From assembly GCA_025963725.1 (NCBI GenBank), contig JAOQAE010000006.1, positions 62,001 to 126,000 of the forward strand: 64,000 bases of DNA, in the 5' to 3' direction. The position numbers and the translations under genes are program-made. Position 1 is the stretch's first letter, and the number at the start of each line of letters is the position of its first letter. The stretch comes from Bacteroidota bacterium (GTDB taxonomy: Bacteria > Bacteroidota > Bacteroidia > 2-12-FULL-35-15). This document shows, in pieces, positions 24,083 to 33,664 of the stretch. Under the pieces are notes generated by a model. The model saw only the letters and a list, made by a program, of their open reading frames with translations. It searched no databases and was not told the DNA's origin.

Positions 24083-26350
24083 TTATGCTTTCACGCTTGC
24101 ACGGATGATGTTAAGCGCACCACCTGCCTTGAACCATTCGATCTGCTGTTCATTGTAGGTATGGTTTGCCTTGATCGCATCCATTGATCCGTCGGCATGG
24201 TGCAATTCCAGCACTAAGGGAGTATTTGGCGAAAACGTGGTAAGGCCTGTGATATCGATGGTATCGTCTTCCTGGATCTTTTCATAATCTGCCTTATCCA
24301 TGAATGTTAATGCGAGCATTCCCTGTTTTTTCAGGTTGGTCTCATGGATCCTTGCAAACGATTTCACCAGCACGGCGCGCACTCCCAAATGACGTGGCTC
24401 CATTGCCGCGTGCTCGCGGGATGATCCTTCACCATAGTTCTCGTCGCCCACAACGATTGAGCCGATGTTCTTCGCCTTGTACTGGCGCTGCACTTTCGGA
24501 ACATTTTCATATTCGCCGTTCAATGCATTTTTTACAGAATCGGTTTTGTCGTTGAAATAATTCACGGCGCCGATCAGCATGTTATTCGAGATGTTATCAA
24601 GGTGTCCGCGGTATTTCAACCATGGGCCCGCCATTGAAATATGGTCGGTGGTACATTTTCCTTTTGCCTTGATGAGCAGCCTTAAGCCTTTCAGGTCGAC
24701 ACCTTCCCATGCAGCAAACGGATCGAGGAGCTGTAAGCGGTCGCTGGTTGGCGACACATTCACTACCACCTGGCTGCCATCTTCGGCAGGGGCCTGGTAG
24801 CCCGCATCGTCAACGGCAAATCCTTTCGGAGGCAGCTCGTATCCGGTAGGAGGATCGAGCTTCACCTGTTCGCCGTTCTCGTTCGTTAAGAAATCGGTAA
24901 GCGGGTTAAAGGTAAGGTCTCCCGCAATGGCCATTGCCGTTACGATCTCAGGAGATGCAACAAAGGCGAATGTATTCGGGTTCCCATCGGCGCGCTTCGC
25001 GAAATTCCTGTTAAAGGAATGGATGATCGTATTCTTTTCCTGCTTTTCAGCACCCATGCGGTCCCACATACCAATGCAGGGCCCGCAGGCGTTGGTGAAC
25101 ACTTTTGCGCCGATCTGGTCGAACACTTCGAGGAAGCCGTCGCGCTTTATGGTAAAGCGGATCTGCTCGGAGCCCGGGTTGATCAGGTATTCGGATTTCG
25201 ATTTCAGGTTTTTCGCAGAAACCTGTTTTGCAAGGCTTACAGCGCGTGAAATATCTTCGTAGGAAGAATTGGTGCAGGAACCTAAAAGCCCCACGGAGAT
25301 CTTCAACGGCCAGCCGTTCTTGATCGCCTCTTCCTTCAGCTTTGAAATAGGGGTTGCCAGGTCGGGCGTGAACGGGCCGTTTACATGCGGCTCCAGCTCG
25401 GATAAGTTGATCTCAATTACCTGGTCGAAATATTTTTCAGGATTTTCATATACTTCAGAATCCGCAGTTAAATGCTCTTTTACTCCATTTGCCAGCTCGG
25501 CAACATCAGCCCTGCCGGTTGCTTTTAAATAGCGCTCCATGGATTCGTCGTAGCCGAATGTGGAAGTGGTTGCACCGATCTCCGCACCCATGTTGCAGAT
25601 GGTCCCTTTACCCGTACAGCTCATGGAAGTAGCGCCTTCGCCGAAGTATTCTACGATAGCGCCTGTTCCGCCTTTTACGGTAAGGATGCCGGCAACTTTT
25701 AAGATCACATCTTTCGGGGCTGTCCAGCCGCTGAGCTTACCGGTAAGCTTTACACCGATCAGCTTTGGAAATTTCAATTCCCATGCAAGGCCTGCCATTA
25801 CATCGCAAGCATCGGCACCGCCAACGCCGATCGCGATCATTCCAAGCCCGCCTGCATTAACGGTATGCGAATCGGTACCGATCATCATTCCGCCGGGGAA
25901 TGCATAATTTTCGAGCACTACCTGGTGAATGATCCCCGCACCCGGCTTCCAGAAGCCGATGCCGTATTTATTGGAAACAGAGCCAAGGAAATCAAATACT
26001 TCCTTGCTTTCCTTTGTTGCAAATTCAAGGTCTTTCGCAGCGCCATCCTTGGCGGTGATCAGGTGGTCGCAGTGTACGGTGGAAGGCACAGCCACTTTCG
26101 GGCGGCCTGCCTGCATGAACTGGAGCAGTGCCATTTGTGCGGTTGCATCCTGCATCGCTACGCGGTCAGGAGAAAAGTCAACATAGGATTTACCCCTTCC
26201 GAAGTTCTCCGGTTTCTGATCGGCATGCAAATGCGCATACAGGATCTTTTCAGTAAGTGTAAGCGGATGTCCAACCAATTTACGTGCTGTGGCAACCTTA
26301 GCGGGAAGTTTCTCATAAACTTGCCTGATCATCTCAATGTCGAAAGCCAT
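24083..26350 (-). CDS. acn: Aconitate hydratase
   Basis: Isomerises citrate to isocitrate in the TCA cycle using a [4Fe-4S] cluster. 755 residues, the mitochondrial-type form. The cluster cysteines are C359 ([10 protein letters not shown]) and C422/C425 ([10 protein letters not shown]). The C-terminal swivel domain has [15 protein letters not shown], and [16 protein letters not shown] is the substrate-binding segment. It has its own promoter (26427-26457) and terminator (24027-24061), so it forms a single-gene unit. Confidence 0.97.
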   Translation of the reverse strand: MAFDIEMIRQVYEKLPAKVATARKLVGHPLTLTEKILYAHLHADQKPENFGRGKSYVDFSPDRVAMQDATAQMALLQFMQAGRPKVAVPSTVHCDHLITAKDGAAKDLEFATKESKEVFDFLGSVSNKYGIGFWKPGAGIIHQVVLENYAFPGGMMIGTDSHTVNAGGLGMIAIGVGGADACDVMAGLAWELKFPKLIGVKLTGKLSGWTAPKDVILKVAGILTVKGGTGAIVEYFGEGATSMSCTGKGTICNMGAEIGATTSTFGYDESMERYLKATGRADVAELANGVKEHLTADSEVYENPEKYFDQVIEINLSELEPHVNGPFTPDLATPISKLKEEAIKNGWPLKISVGLLGSCTNSSYEDISRAVSLAKQVSAKNLKSKSEYLINPGSEQIRFTIKRDGFLEVFDQIGAKVFTNACGPCIGMWDRMGAEKQEKNTIIHSFNRNFAKRADGNPNTFAFVASPEIVTAMAIAGDLTFNPLTDFLTNENGEQVKLDPPTGYELPPKGFAVDDAGYQAPAEDGSQVVVNVSPTSDRLQLLDPFAAWEGVDLKGLRLLIKAKGKCTTDHISMAGPWLKYRGHLDNISNNMLIGAVNYFNDKTDSVKNALNGEYENVPKVQRQYKAKNIGSIVVGDENYGEGSSREHAAMEPRHLGVRAVLVKSFARIHETNLKKQGMLALTFMDKADYEKIQEDDTIDITGLTTFSPNTPLVLELHHADGSMDAIKANHTYNEQQIEWFKAGGALNIIRASVKA

Positions 26351-26426
26351 AATATAAATTTATTAATTATTGTTTTAATATCTCCGGGATTGAAGAAAGC
26401 CGTATGTTGAAAGGCGCCCCGGCCTG

Positions 26427-26457
26427 CAAATTTAACAATTCTCCCTTTTTTTACCAA
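26427..26457 (-). promoter_or_regulatory. Bacteroidota-type promoter of aconitase
   Basis: On the minus strand a TTG (26455-26457) is followed after 20 nt by TAAATTTG (26427-26434). This fits the -33 TTG / -7 TAnnTTTG arrangement; the ATG lies 76 nt further on. It overlaps the end of the ankyrin gene's terminator. Confidence 0.6.
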
Positions 26458-26459
26458 TT

Positions 26460-26493
26460 AAAAAGGGGCTATTATTTTTCTAATGCCCCTTTT
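26460..26493 (-). terminator. Terminator overlapping the stop codon of the ankyrin gene
   Basis: Arms AAAAGGGGC (read on the minus strand, 26485-26493) and GCCCCTTTT (26461-26469) enclose a 15-nt loop that includes the stop codon, followed by further Ts on the minus strand. Confidence 0.7.
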
Positions 26494-27320
26494 GATTTAA
26501 GATAATTGATAATTGTGATCTCTCCTTTGTCCTGCGCCATCTTCAAAGGCGTATCGTCGAAATCGTTCTTTGCGTTTATATCGGCGCCCTTTTCCACGAG
26601 GAAGATCACGAGGTCGAGCTTGTTTGCCCTAACGGCGCATAGCAGCGGGGTGTTTCCGCCGTCGTCCTTATCGGTGATCTTACAGCCTTTTGCAAGGAAG
26701 AACTCAACCAGCTCGCGGTCAGGCGCCGGCTTATCCTTTGGCTTTACGGAGCTTACATACAGAATGGATTTGTGCAAAGGGAAGATGTTCTCCGGCTTGG
26801 TAAAGCTGGCTCCTTTGCTCATCAGGTATTTTACAAGCTCGGGCTGTGAATTGACAATGGCCATCTCCAGCGGGGAAGCTGTAAGTGTTTCGTTATCGTT
26901 GTTCAGCAGGGATGGGTCTTTTTTAAGCGCTGCTTCCACCATCGCCACATTTCCGGCTTTGATATAATCGAGGAATTTTCCGTCCTCGAAAAAGGAGATC
27001 TCCACCAAAACGGTTTCGCCTGCTTTTACCGTGACTGTACGCTTGTAGGTTGATTTTTTGTCGGACGACAAGGCCTCGATCTTGTTCTCTCCCACTTTCA
27101 GCGTTACATCCATAGGCGTGTAAGCCTTCAGCGATACCGGCTTTGCCGCGCCGTTGATCTTCACGCTGCAATCCATATCCGCTGCAAGCGTGCCTTTTGC
27201 GGCGCCTTTACCGGCGACAGCGGTGGTTGCAGGCGTTTTTTTCACCTGCGCGAATAAGGCAGGGGATGCGAGAACAAGCAGGAATACTGTGAGCTTCTGA
27301 ATAGTATTTTTAAGGGACAT
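26472..27320 (-). CDS. Exported ankyrin-repeat protein
   Basis: 282 residues with a signal peptide (MSLKNTIQKLTVFLLVLASPALFA). A low-complexity Ala/Thr/Lys stretch and a PEGA-like region (VSLKAYTPMDVTLKVGENKIEAL) follow. From about 120 on there are at least four ankyrin repeats: MEAALKKDPSLLNND, PLEMAIVNSQPELVKYLMSKGA, GNTPLLCAVRANKLDLVIFLVEKGADINAK and DDTPLKMAQDKGEITIINYLKSKGA. It is likely a periplasmic protein-binding scaffold; its partner is unknown. The terminator overlaps its stop codon. Confidence 0.85.
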   Translation of the reverse strand: MSLKNTIQKLTVFLLVLASPALFAQVKKTPATTAVAGKGAAKGTLAADMDCSVKINGAAKPVSLKAYTPMDVTLKVGENKIEALSSDKKSTYKRTVTVKAGETVLVEISFFEDGKFLDYIKAGNVAMVEAALKKDPSLLNNDNETLTASPLEMAIVNSQPELVKYLMSKGASFTKPENIFPLHKSILYVSSVKPKDKPAPDRELVEFFLAKGCKITDKDDGGNTPLLCAVRANKLDLVIFLVEKGADINAKNDFDDTPLKMAQDKGEITIINYLKSKGALEK

Positions 27321-27445
27321 GGGTATTTCTTTTAAAAAACGATATAAATATAGTTTTTTCCGCTAAAATGGCGACACTTCCAAGGCATTTTTTTATGATT
27401 TTTTTTAAACCCTTTCCATAAAAGGCAAGGCTATCAATACTTTAT

Positions 27446-27453
27446 TAACTTTG
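27446..27453 (+). promoter_or_regulatory. TAnnTTTG -7 box, 10 nt before the MacB-like permease
   Basis: TAACTTTG matches the consensus exactly and ends 10 nt before the ATG at 27464, giving a very short leader. No -33 TTG is seen at the usual distance. Confidence 0.45.
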
Positions 27454-27463
27454 CAGGCATCAC

Positions 27464-28708
27464 ATGGCCAACCTCGTCAGGGAAAACATACGCATCTCCT
27501 TAAAAGCCATCAGCAGCCAGAAACTGCGGACCGCACTTACCATGCTCATCATTTCCATCGGCATCCTTTCCCTTGTGGGAACGCTTACCGCCATCGATGC
27601 TATCAAAGCCTCTATCAACAGCAATTTCACACGGATGGGCGCCAACACCTTCACCATCCGGAACAAGAACACCACCGTTAAGATCGGCAACCACGGCAGG
27701 GGCCCTAAAGTGTACAGGCAGATCACTTACGACCAGGCCATCCGCTTTGGAAAAGAATACGACTTTCCCGCTTTCCCTTCCGTTTCCACGATGGCTTCGG
27801 GCGCGGCGACCATAAAATACGCTTCAAAAAAAACAGATCCGAACATCCGCGTGTTTGGCGGCGACGGCAATTACCTTGCAACTTCGGGCTATGAGCTCGG
27901 GCAGGGAAGAAATTTTTCGGGGCAGGAAGTGGAATACGGAAACCATGTGGCTATCCTTGGAAAGGAAGTGGCGGATAAATTATTTACCCGCAACACCGAC
28001 CCGATCGACCAGATCATTACCATCGGCAGCGGAAAATACAAGGTGATCGGCGTGCTGAAATCAAAAGGCAGCAGCATCGGCTTTGGCGGCGACAAGGTTT
28101 GCATTATTCCGCTGAACAATGTGCGGCAGTATTTTTCACGGCCCAACATGTCGTTCACCATTAACGTAATGGCGAACAACCCGCAGCAGATGGAAGCCGC
28201 CGTGAGCGAAGCAGCAGGAAAATTCAGGATCATCCGCGGATTACCGGTTGGCGTGGAGGATGATTTCGAGATCACGAAGAGCGACAACCTTGCCAACCTG
28301 CTCATAGAGAACACACAGAAAGTAACTGCAGGAGCCACCTTTATCGGGATCATTACATTATTGGGTGCCGCCATCGGGCTGATGAACATCATGCTTGTAT
28401 CCGTGAGCGAGCGCACCCGCGAGATCGGCATCCGGAAAGCTGTTGGCGCGAACCACAAAACCATCCGCAATCAATTCCTCGTGGAAGCTATTGTGATCTG
28501 CCAGCTGGGCGGCCTTTTCGGAATCTTCCTGTCGATCATCATGGGGAATATCTTTTCCTTCTTTGTGCTGCAGGGGAGCTTTATTATGCCCTGGGCGTGG
28601 ACCATCCTGGGCTTTTCGATCTGCATGATCGTGGGGCTGATCTCGGGCTTATACCCTGCGGTGAAGGCTTCGAGGCTGGACCCGATCGAGTCGCTGAGGT
28701 TTGAGTAA
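27464..28708 (+). CDS. MacB/FtsX-family ABC transporter permease
   Basis: 414 residues. N-terminal membrane segment in LRTALTMLIISIGILSLVGTLTAI, a large periplasmic MacB_PCD domain (about 50-250) and a C-terminal FtsX block of three membrane segments (FIGIITLLGAAIGLMNIMLVSVSERTREIGIRKAVGA... ISGLYPAVKASRLDPIESLRFE). The SERTREIGIRKAVGA segment is the coupling helix typical of MacB-type permeases. These mechanotransmission proteins drive export or lipoprotein/peptide handling with a LolD/MacB-like ATPase, which is not adjacent. It stands alone. Confidence 0.9.
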   Translation: MANLVRENIRISLKAISSQKLRTALTMLIISIGILSLVGTLTAIDAIKASINSNFTRMGANTFTIRNKNTTVKIGNHGRGPKVYRQITYDQAIRFGKEYDFPAFPSVSTMASGAATIKYASKKTDPNIRVFGGDGNYLATSGYELGQGRNFSGQEVEYGNHVAILGKEVADKLFTRNTDPIDQIITIGSGKYKVIGVLKSKGSSIGFGGDKVCIIPLNNVRQYFSRPNMSFTINVMANNPQQMEAAVSEAAGKFRIIRGLPVGVEDDFEITKSDNLANLLIENTQKVTAGATFIGIITLLGAAIGLMNIMLVSVSERTREIGIRKAVGANHKTIRNQFLVEAIVICQLGGLFGIFLSIIMGNIFSFFVLQGSFIMPWAWTILGFSICMIVGLISGLYPAVKASRLDPIESLRFE

Positions 28709-28746
28709 TGGGATCAAAGCTCAGTTTCTATACCATTTCTGTTTGA

Positions 28747-28852
28747 TGTCATGCCGTGCCCCGACACGGCATCTCTCTACAATCATACGGTGAAAAGAAT
28801 CCTGCGCACCTTGAGATTGCGTAGAGATCCCGTGTCGTAGCACGGGATGACG
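28747..28852. repeat. REP-like inverted-repeat pair (MITE-like)
   Basis: Two ~31-nt arms, GTCATGCCGTGCCCCGACAC... (from 28748) and GTAGAGATCCCGTGTCGTAG... (28821-28851), are imperfect reverse complements of each other. Each also contains its own small hairpin (ATGCCGTG/CACGGCAT and ATCCCGTG/CACGGGAT). About 40 bp lie between the arms. There is no coding capacity. It may be a non-autonomous element of REP type. Confidence 0.7.
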
Positions 28853-28881
28853 ATAATCACGTTAACCGATAACAAAACATT

Positions 28882-29334
28882 TTACTCCCGATCCTTACTA
28901 TCGATCATAATCGTAACCGGCCCGTCATTCAGCAGCTCCACTTTCATATCGGCACCAAACTCGCCCGTTTGTACAGGCTTTCCGAGATCGGCTACGAGCT
29001 GCTTTATCATTTTTTCATAGAGGGGAATGGCAACATCGGGCTTGGCAGCCTTAAGGTACGAAGGACGGTTGCCTTTCTTTACTGAGGCATACAATGTGAA
29101 CTGGGAGACAAGGATAATATCGCCATTAATATCTTTTGCTGAAAGATTGGGGATGCCGTTACCATCATTGAAGATCCTGAGATTACAGATCTTTGAGCTC
29201 AGCCATTGAATGTCCGCTTCTCCATCGGCATCTTCAATTCCCACAAGGATCAGCATCCCTGGGCCAATGGAGCTTTTTACATTTCCATCGATGGTGACAG
29301 ATGCCCTGGTTACACGCTGAATGATCACTTTCAT
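28882..29334 (-). CDS. dtd: D-aminoacyl-tRNA deacylase
   Basis: Removes D-amino acids (and glycine) mischarged on tRNA. 150 residues, the normal length. The start MKVIIQRVTRASVTIDG, the motif VSQFTLYASVKKGNRPSY and the C-terminal NDGPVTIMIDS (Gly-cisPro motif GPVT) are all conserved. It lies downstream of rsgA on the same strand, 34 bp away, and is probably co-transcribed with it. Confidence 0.95.
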   Translation of the reverse strand: MKVIIQRVTRASVTIDGNVKSSIGPGMLILVGIEDADGEADIQWLSSKICNLRIFNDGNGIPNLSAKDINGDIILVSQFTLYASVKKGNRPSYLKAAKPDVAIPLYEKMIKQLVADLGKPVQTGEFGADMKVELLNDGPVTIMIDSKDRE

Positions 29335-29368
29335 AAAAAAAATCAGTTTATCCTGTTAAAGCGGGAAA

Positions 29369-30313
29369 TCATTTATCAGTTTCATAATGCTCCATGCCGA
29401 GCTCCTCCCCGCTTACAATGCCAAGGTAGCTGTTGTAGCGCGACACTGCGATCTCGCCGGCTTCAACAGCAGCGATCACCGCGCATTTCGGCTCATTCAC
29501 ATGCAGGCAGTTATTGAATTTACAATTACCTTTTACGGCAAACATTTCGGGAAAATAATTGGTGATCTCCTCCTTGTCCATGTCGACAAGCCCCAATTCC
29601 TTGATGCCTGGCGTGTCAATAATAAATCCGCCGTAGCTGAGGCGGTGCATTTCTGCAAATGTGGTGGTATGCTTTCCTTTAAAATGCGCATCGGAGATCT
29701 CACCTGTTTTGAGGTCGAGCGATGCATCCATGCCATTCACAAGCGTTGATTTGCCAACACCTGAATGCCCGGCAACAAGCGTGATCTTATCTTTCGTGAG
29801 CTCTTTCAGCTGCTCCAGGTGCTGCTTTTCAGTGGCAGAGACCTTATAGCAGGGATAGCCTATCTTTTCATAAATAGCAATGAATTCATTGAGCGATGCC
29901 ATCAGCTCTTCATTGTCTTCGAACAGGTCGAGCTTGTTGAACACAAGCACGGCGGGAATCTTATAGGCTTCGGCAGTTAAAAGAAAACGGTCGATAAAGC
30001 CGGCGGATGTTCTCGGAAACGCAAGCGTGGCGATCAGCATGGCCTGGTCCATGTTAGCGGCAATGATGTGCGACTGCTTCGATAAGTTGATGGATTTCCG
30101 GATGATGTAATTCCTGCGCTCGCCAATGGTATGGATCACTCCCTTGCCTTCCGCCTCGATGTCGAACTCCACCCTGTCGCCCACGGCTACCGGGTTTGTA
30201 GACTTGATCCCCTTGATGCGGAACAGGCCTTTGATCCGGCATTCCACATCCGTCCCATCGTCCGCCAGCACATTGTACCAGCTCCCTGTCGATTTCATTA
30301 CCGTACCCTTCAT
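29369..30313 (-). CDS. rsgA: Ribosome small-subunit-dependent GTPase A
   Basis: 314 residues from ATG 30313; a GTG four codons earlier is the only longer start. Circularly permuted GTPase that helps 30S subunit maturation. An OB-fold lies at the N-terminus (MKGTVMKSTGSWYNVLADDG); the G4 motif VFNKLD comes before the P-loop AGHSGVGKST (around 181-190) and DTPG follows, which is the permuted order. A zinc site C-x4-C-x-H-x5-C lies near 264-277 (CKFNNCLHVNEPKC). Confidence 0.96.
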   Translation of the reverse strand: MKGTVMKSTGSWYNVLADDGTDVECRIKGLFRIKGIKSTNPVAVGDRVEFDIEAEGKGVIHTIGERRNYIIRKSINLSKQSHIIAANMDQAMLIATLAFPRTSAGFIDRFLLTAEAYKIPAVLVFNKLDLFEDNEELMASLNEFIAIYEKIGYPCYKVSATEKQHLEQLKELTKDKITLVAGHSGVGKSTLVNGMDASLDLKTGEISDAHFKGKHTTTFAEMHRLSYGGFIIDTPGIKELGLVDMDKEEITNYFPEMFAVKGNCKFNNCLHVNEPKCAVIAAVEAGEIAVSRYNSYLGIVSGEELGMEHYETDK

Positions 30314-30356
30314 AACAATTAACACTTTTTAGAACAACAAATTTATCAAAAAGAAT

Positions 30357-30364
30357 TAGCTTTG
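30357..30364 (+). promoter_or_regulatory. TAnnTTTG -7 box upstream of gldA
   Basis: TAGCTTTG is an exact consensus match about 115 nt before the gldA ATG. A TACGAATTTACGAATC repeat follows directly, so the mRNA leader would contain this repeat. Confidence 0.35.
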
Positions 30365-30402
30365 TAGATACAATCGCGAATCTATACGAATTTACGAATC
30401 TG
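30364..30402. repeat. Short TACGAAT repeat copy
   Basis: GCGAATCTATACGAATTTAC and the bases after it (30376-30400) belong to the TACGAAT-type family seen at 3079 and 15585. Confidence 0.45.
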
Positions 30403-30478
30403 GCTGCTAAAAAGCTTCCGGCAATCCCGGCTCTTTAATTCTCCAATTCAAGAATTCAACAAATCAAAAATTCATTAA

Positions 30479-31387
30479 ATGTCAATTGTTGTAAATAACA
30501 TTACAAAACTATACGGTGAGCAGAAAGCGCTGGACAACATTTCCTTTGAAGTGGGCGCCGGCGAGATCGTTGGCTTCCTCGGGCCGAACGGCGCGGGCAA
30601 ATCGACCATGATGAAGATCCTCACCTGCTTTATCCCTCAAACATCGGGCACTGCAAGCGTATGCGGATTCGACATTGCAGAGCAGAGCCTCGAGGTGCGC
30701 AGGCAGGTAGGCTACCTTCCGGAGCACAACCCTTTGTACCTCGACATGTACGTGAAGGAATACCTCGAGTTCATCGCAGGGCTGCATCACATTAAAAATG
30801 TGAAGGAGCGCATCGCGGAGATGATCGAGGTTACGGGCTTACAGGTGGAGCAGAAGAAAAAGATCGGCGCATTGTCAAAAGGCTACCGCCAGCGCGTAGG
30901 GCTTGCACAGGCGCTGATCCACGACCCCAAGGTGCTGATCCTCGATGAGCCTACAACGGGCCTGGACCCCAACCAGCTTGCGGAGATCAGGAACCTGATC
31001 ATTGCCGTGGGCAAGCAAAAAACGGTAATGCTCTCCACCCACATCATGCAGGAAGTGGAAGCGATGTGCGACAGGGTGATCATTGTAAACAAAGGACAGA
31101 TCGTGGCAAACGACGTTACCAGCACGCTGCAGAAAACACAGCTGGGGAACAAATACCTGATCATGGTGGAGTTCGACAAGCCAACGAGCCGAAACTCGCT
31201 GAAAAGCATCGGCCATGTGCTGGATGCAAAGAACATAAAGGACAATGTATGGCAGCTGGAAGTAGGCGGCGAAAAAGACATTCGCCCCGATGTATTCCAG
31301 TATGCCGTGAAGAACGGATTAGCGGTGCTGATGCTGAACAAGGAAGAACAAAAGCTTGAAGACGTATTTAAAAAATTAACCAAATAA
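30479..31387 (+). CDS. gldA: GldA-type ABC transporter ATP-binding protein
   Basis: 302 residues: P-loop GPNGAGKST at 35-43, GYLPEHNPLYLDMYVKEYLEFIAGLH, signature LSKGYRQRVGLAQAL near 135, Walker B LILDEPTTGLDPNQL and a switch histidine (STHIMQE). The full-length similarity to the gliding-motility ATPase GldA is strong, including the PEHNPLY loop. In Flavobacterium GldA works with GldF and GldG; these are not in the window, so the symbol is by family and a general ABC-2 role is possible. An M13 peptidase gene starts 5 bp downstream. Confidence 0.88.
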   Translation: MSIVVNNITKLYGEQKALDNISFEVGAGEIVGFLGPNGAGKSTMMKILTCFIPQTSGTASVCGFDIAEQSLEVRRQVGYLPEHNPLYLDMYVKEYLEFIAGLHHIKNVKERIAEMIEVTGLQVEQKKKIGALSKGYRQRVGLAQALIHDPKVLILDEPTTGLDPNQLAEIRNLIIAVGKQKTVMLSTHIMQEVEAMCDRVIIVNKGQIVANDVTSTLQKTQLGNKYLIMVEFDKPTSRNSLKSIGHVLDAKNIKDNVWQLEVGGEKDIRPDVFQYAVKNGLAVLMLNKEEQKLEDVFKKLTK

Positions 31388-31392
31388 ATTAC

Positions 31393-33441
31393 ATGAAAAA
31401 GATCATTCTACCGGCATTCATTATCGCAATTATTTCCTGCAACAACCCGGAACAAAACGGCGGCATTTCCGCAGGCTCGTTCAACGACCCGGTAACAACG
31501 CACATCGACTCAACTTTTGCGCCGCAGCAGAATTTTTTCATGTTCGCGAATAACGCATGGTTTAAGCAAAACCCGGTACCTTCATCCGAAAGCAGCAACG
31601 GGATCTTCCGCACCATCCAGGATACGATCAACGAAGCCATCAAACGCATCTGTGAAACTTCAGCAGCGGATGCAACAGCGCCGAAAGGAAGCAACAAGCA
31701 GAAGATCGGCGATTTTTATTTCAGCGGGATGGATACCGTTTCCATTGAAAAAACAGGCATTGCACCTTTAAAGGAAGAGCTGGCAAGGATCGACGCTATT
31801 AAGGACACCAAAGAGCTGCTTAACGAAGTGGCACGCCTGCACACGATGCAGGCAGGATGCATGTTCCGCTTTAATGTTACCAAAGATGAAAAGCAAAGCA
31901 GCCAGTACATTGTGGCGCTCGGACAATCATCGCTCGGACTTCCTGAGCGCGATTATTATTTCAACACCGATTCGCGCACAACGGAGATCAGGAAGGAATA
32001 CGTGAGCTACATCAGCAAACAATTCCGGAACATTGGATTGCCTGCGGCTGAAGCTGAGAATAACAGCAAAAGCATCATGGCGATAGAAACAGCGCTGGCA
32101 AAGGCAAGCCGCAAAATGGAAGACCTGCGTGATCCTTACAGGAACTACAATAAGATGTCGGTACAGGGGCTGAACAAGCTCACGCCTTCCATCGGCTGGA
32201 ATGAAACATTTTCTGCCCTTGGCCTGAAAAGCGTGGATTCGGTGGTGGTTGGACAGCCTGAATTTTTCAGCGCCCTCGAACAGCAACTGAAAAAAGTAAG
32301 CATCAGCGACTGGAAGGCATACCTGAAATGGAACCTGCTCGACAGCTACTCGCCTTACCTGAACAAAACGATCGCCGATGAAAGCTTTCATTTCTATGCT
32401 ACGGTGCTGGAAGGCGTAACGCAGCAAAAGCCGCGCTGGAAAAAGATCGTGGAGAACACCGACGGTTATCTCGGCGAGCTTGTGGGACAAGTGTACGTAA
32501 GTGAATATCTTCCGAAAGGAACCAAGGAAAAGCTGCTCGAGATCGGCAACAACATCCGTGATGTATTTGCAGAACATATTAAACAGCTCGACTGGATGAG
32601 CGCGCCTACCAAAGAGAAAGCGCTTGCAAAGCTGAACAGGATCACAATGAAGGTGGGCTATCCCGATAAATGGAAAGACATGAGCAACGTCGAGATCTCG
32701 CGCGGCAGCTACCTGCAGAACGTGATCAATGTGAACAGATGGGCATTTCAGTACGACATCAACAAATACGGAAAGCCTGTAGACAGAAACGAATGGCAGA
32801 TGTACCCTCAAACCTACAATGCATACTACGACCCTACCAACAACGAGATCTGCGTGCCTGCATGCAACATCATAGTTCCGGGCTTCGAAGGACGAATGCC
32901 GGATGATGCTGTATTGTACGGCATCATAGGAGGCTCCACGTTCGGGCATGAGATCACCCACGGCTTTGACGACCAGGGAAGCCTGTATGACGAGAACGGG
33001 AACCTTCGCGACTGGTGGACAAAGGAAGACCGCGAAAAGTTTGTTGCAAAAACAAAGTTGATCGTTGAGCAGTTCAACGATTATGTGGTGCTCGACAGCC
33101 TGCACCTGAAAGGCGCCAACACACAGGGAGAGAACATTGCCGACCTTGGCGGCGTGATCATGGGATTAGAGGCATTTCATAAAACAGCGCAGGGAAGATC
33201 CAACGAGCTGATCAACGGCTACACTCCCGACCAGCGTTATTTCCTTGCGTATGCGTATGCATGGATGGTGAACAAAACGGATGCATCCCTTGCCAAGCAG
33301 GTGATGAGCAACGAGCATGCGCCTTCCGAGTTCCGCGTGATAGGGCCGCTTTCCGACATTGATGCTTTTTACAAAGCATTTGACATTAAGGAAGGCGATA
33401 AGATGTACAGGCCGGAGAGCTTAAGAGTGAAGATCTGGTAG
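31393..33441 (+). CDS. M13-family zinc metallopeptidase, lipoprotein
   Basis: 682 residues, like neprilysin/PepO. The zinc motif HEITH is at 519-523 and the third ligand is in GENIADLGG near 580, with the family's NAYY and PAGILQ-like segment replaced by VPACNIIVPGF. The N-terminus is a signal with a lipobox (AIISC), so it should be a lipidated periplasmic or surface oligopeptidase. It starts 5 bp after gldA and is probably co-transcribed; a functional link to gliding is not evident. Confidence 0.92.
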   Translation: MKKIILPAFIIAIISCNNPEQNGGISAGSFNDPVTTHIDSTFAPQQNFFMFANNAWFKQNPVPSSESSNGIFRTIQDTINEAIKRICETSAADATAPKGSNKQKIGDFYFSGMDTVSIEKTGIAPLKEELARIDAIKDTKELLNEVARLHTMQAGCMFRFNVTKDEKQSSQYIVALGQSSLGLPERDYYFNTDSRTTEIRKEYVSYISKQFRNIGLPAAEAENNSKSIMAIETALAKASRKMEDLRDPYRNYNKMSVQGLNKLTPSIGWNETFSALGLKSVDSVVVGQPEFFSALEQQLKKVSISDWKAYLKWNLLDSYSPYLNKTIADESFHFYATVLEGVTQQKPRWKKIVENTDGYLGELVGQVYVSEYLPKGTKEKLLEIGNNIRDVFAEHIKQLDWMSAPTKEKALAKLNRITMKVGYPDKWKDMSNVEISRGSYLQNVINVNRWAFQYDINKYGKPVDRNEWQMYPQTYNAYYDPTNNEICVPACNIIVPGFEGRMPDDAVLYGIIGGSTFGHEITHGFDDQGSLYDENGNLRDWWTKEDREKFVAKTKLIVEQFNDYVVLDSLHLKGANTQGENIADLGGVIMGLEAFHKTAQGRSNELINGYTPDQRYFLAYAYAWMVNKTDASLAKQVMSNEHAPSEFRVIGPLSDIDAFYKAFDIKEGDKMYRPESLRVKIW

Positions 33442-33490
33442 GCTGTCAATTTCACTACTGCTATTTTTGTTATTCCGTGCGTGGGCTCAT

Positions 33491-33520
33491 CGTCATGCCG
33501 TGTCGTAGCACGGCATGACG
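33491..33520. repeat. Perfect 12-bp hairpin of the REP-like family
   Basis: CGTCATGCCGTG / CACGGCATGACG with a 6-nt TCGTAG loop, a close relative of the arms at 28747-28852. It lies in the gap between the M13 peptidase and metK and lacks a T-run, so it is not a classic terminator. Confidence 0.7.
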
Positions 33521-33664
33521 GTCATTACAGTAATAACACTATTCCCACCATCTATTAACAGTTAATAAAAAGATTTCCGCTGAATTTCCAAGTTACCTTT
33601 TTAATTGTATTTTAGCGCTCGTTAAAAAAAATCTAAACTAATTTCTTAAACAAAAACGTAATTC

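Noticed and set aside
31927-33105. Long minus-strand open frame opposite the M13 peptidase
   Set aside because: Antisense shadow of a gene with intact HExxH and family signature.
33520-33664. SAM riboswitch before metK
   Set aside because: The leader is AT-rich without the paired stems expected of SAM-I or SAM-II; nothing foldable beyond the REP hairpin.
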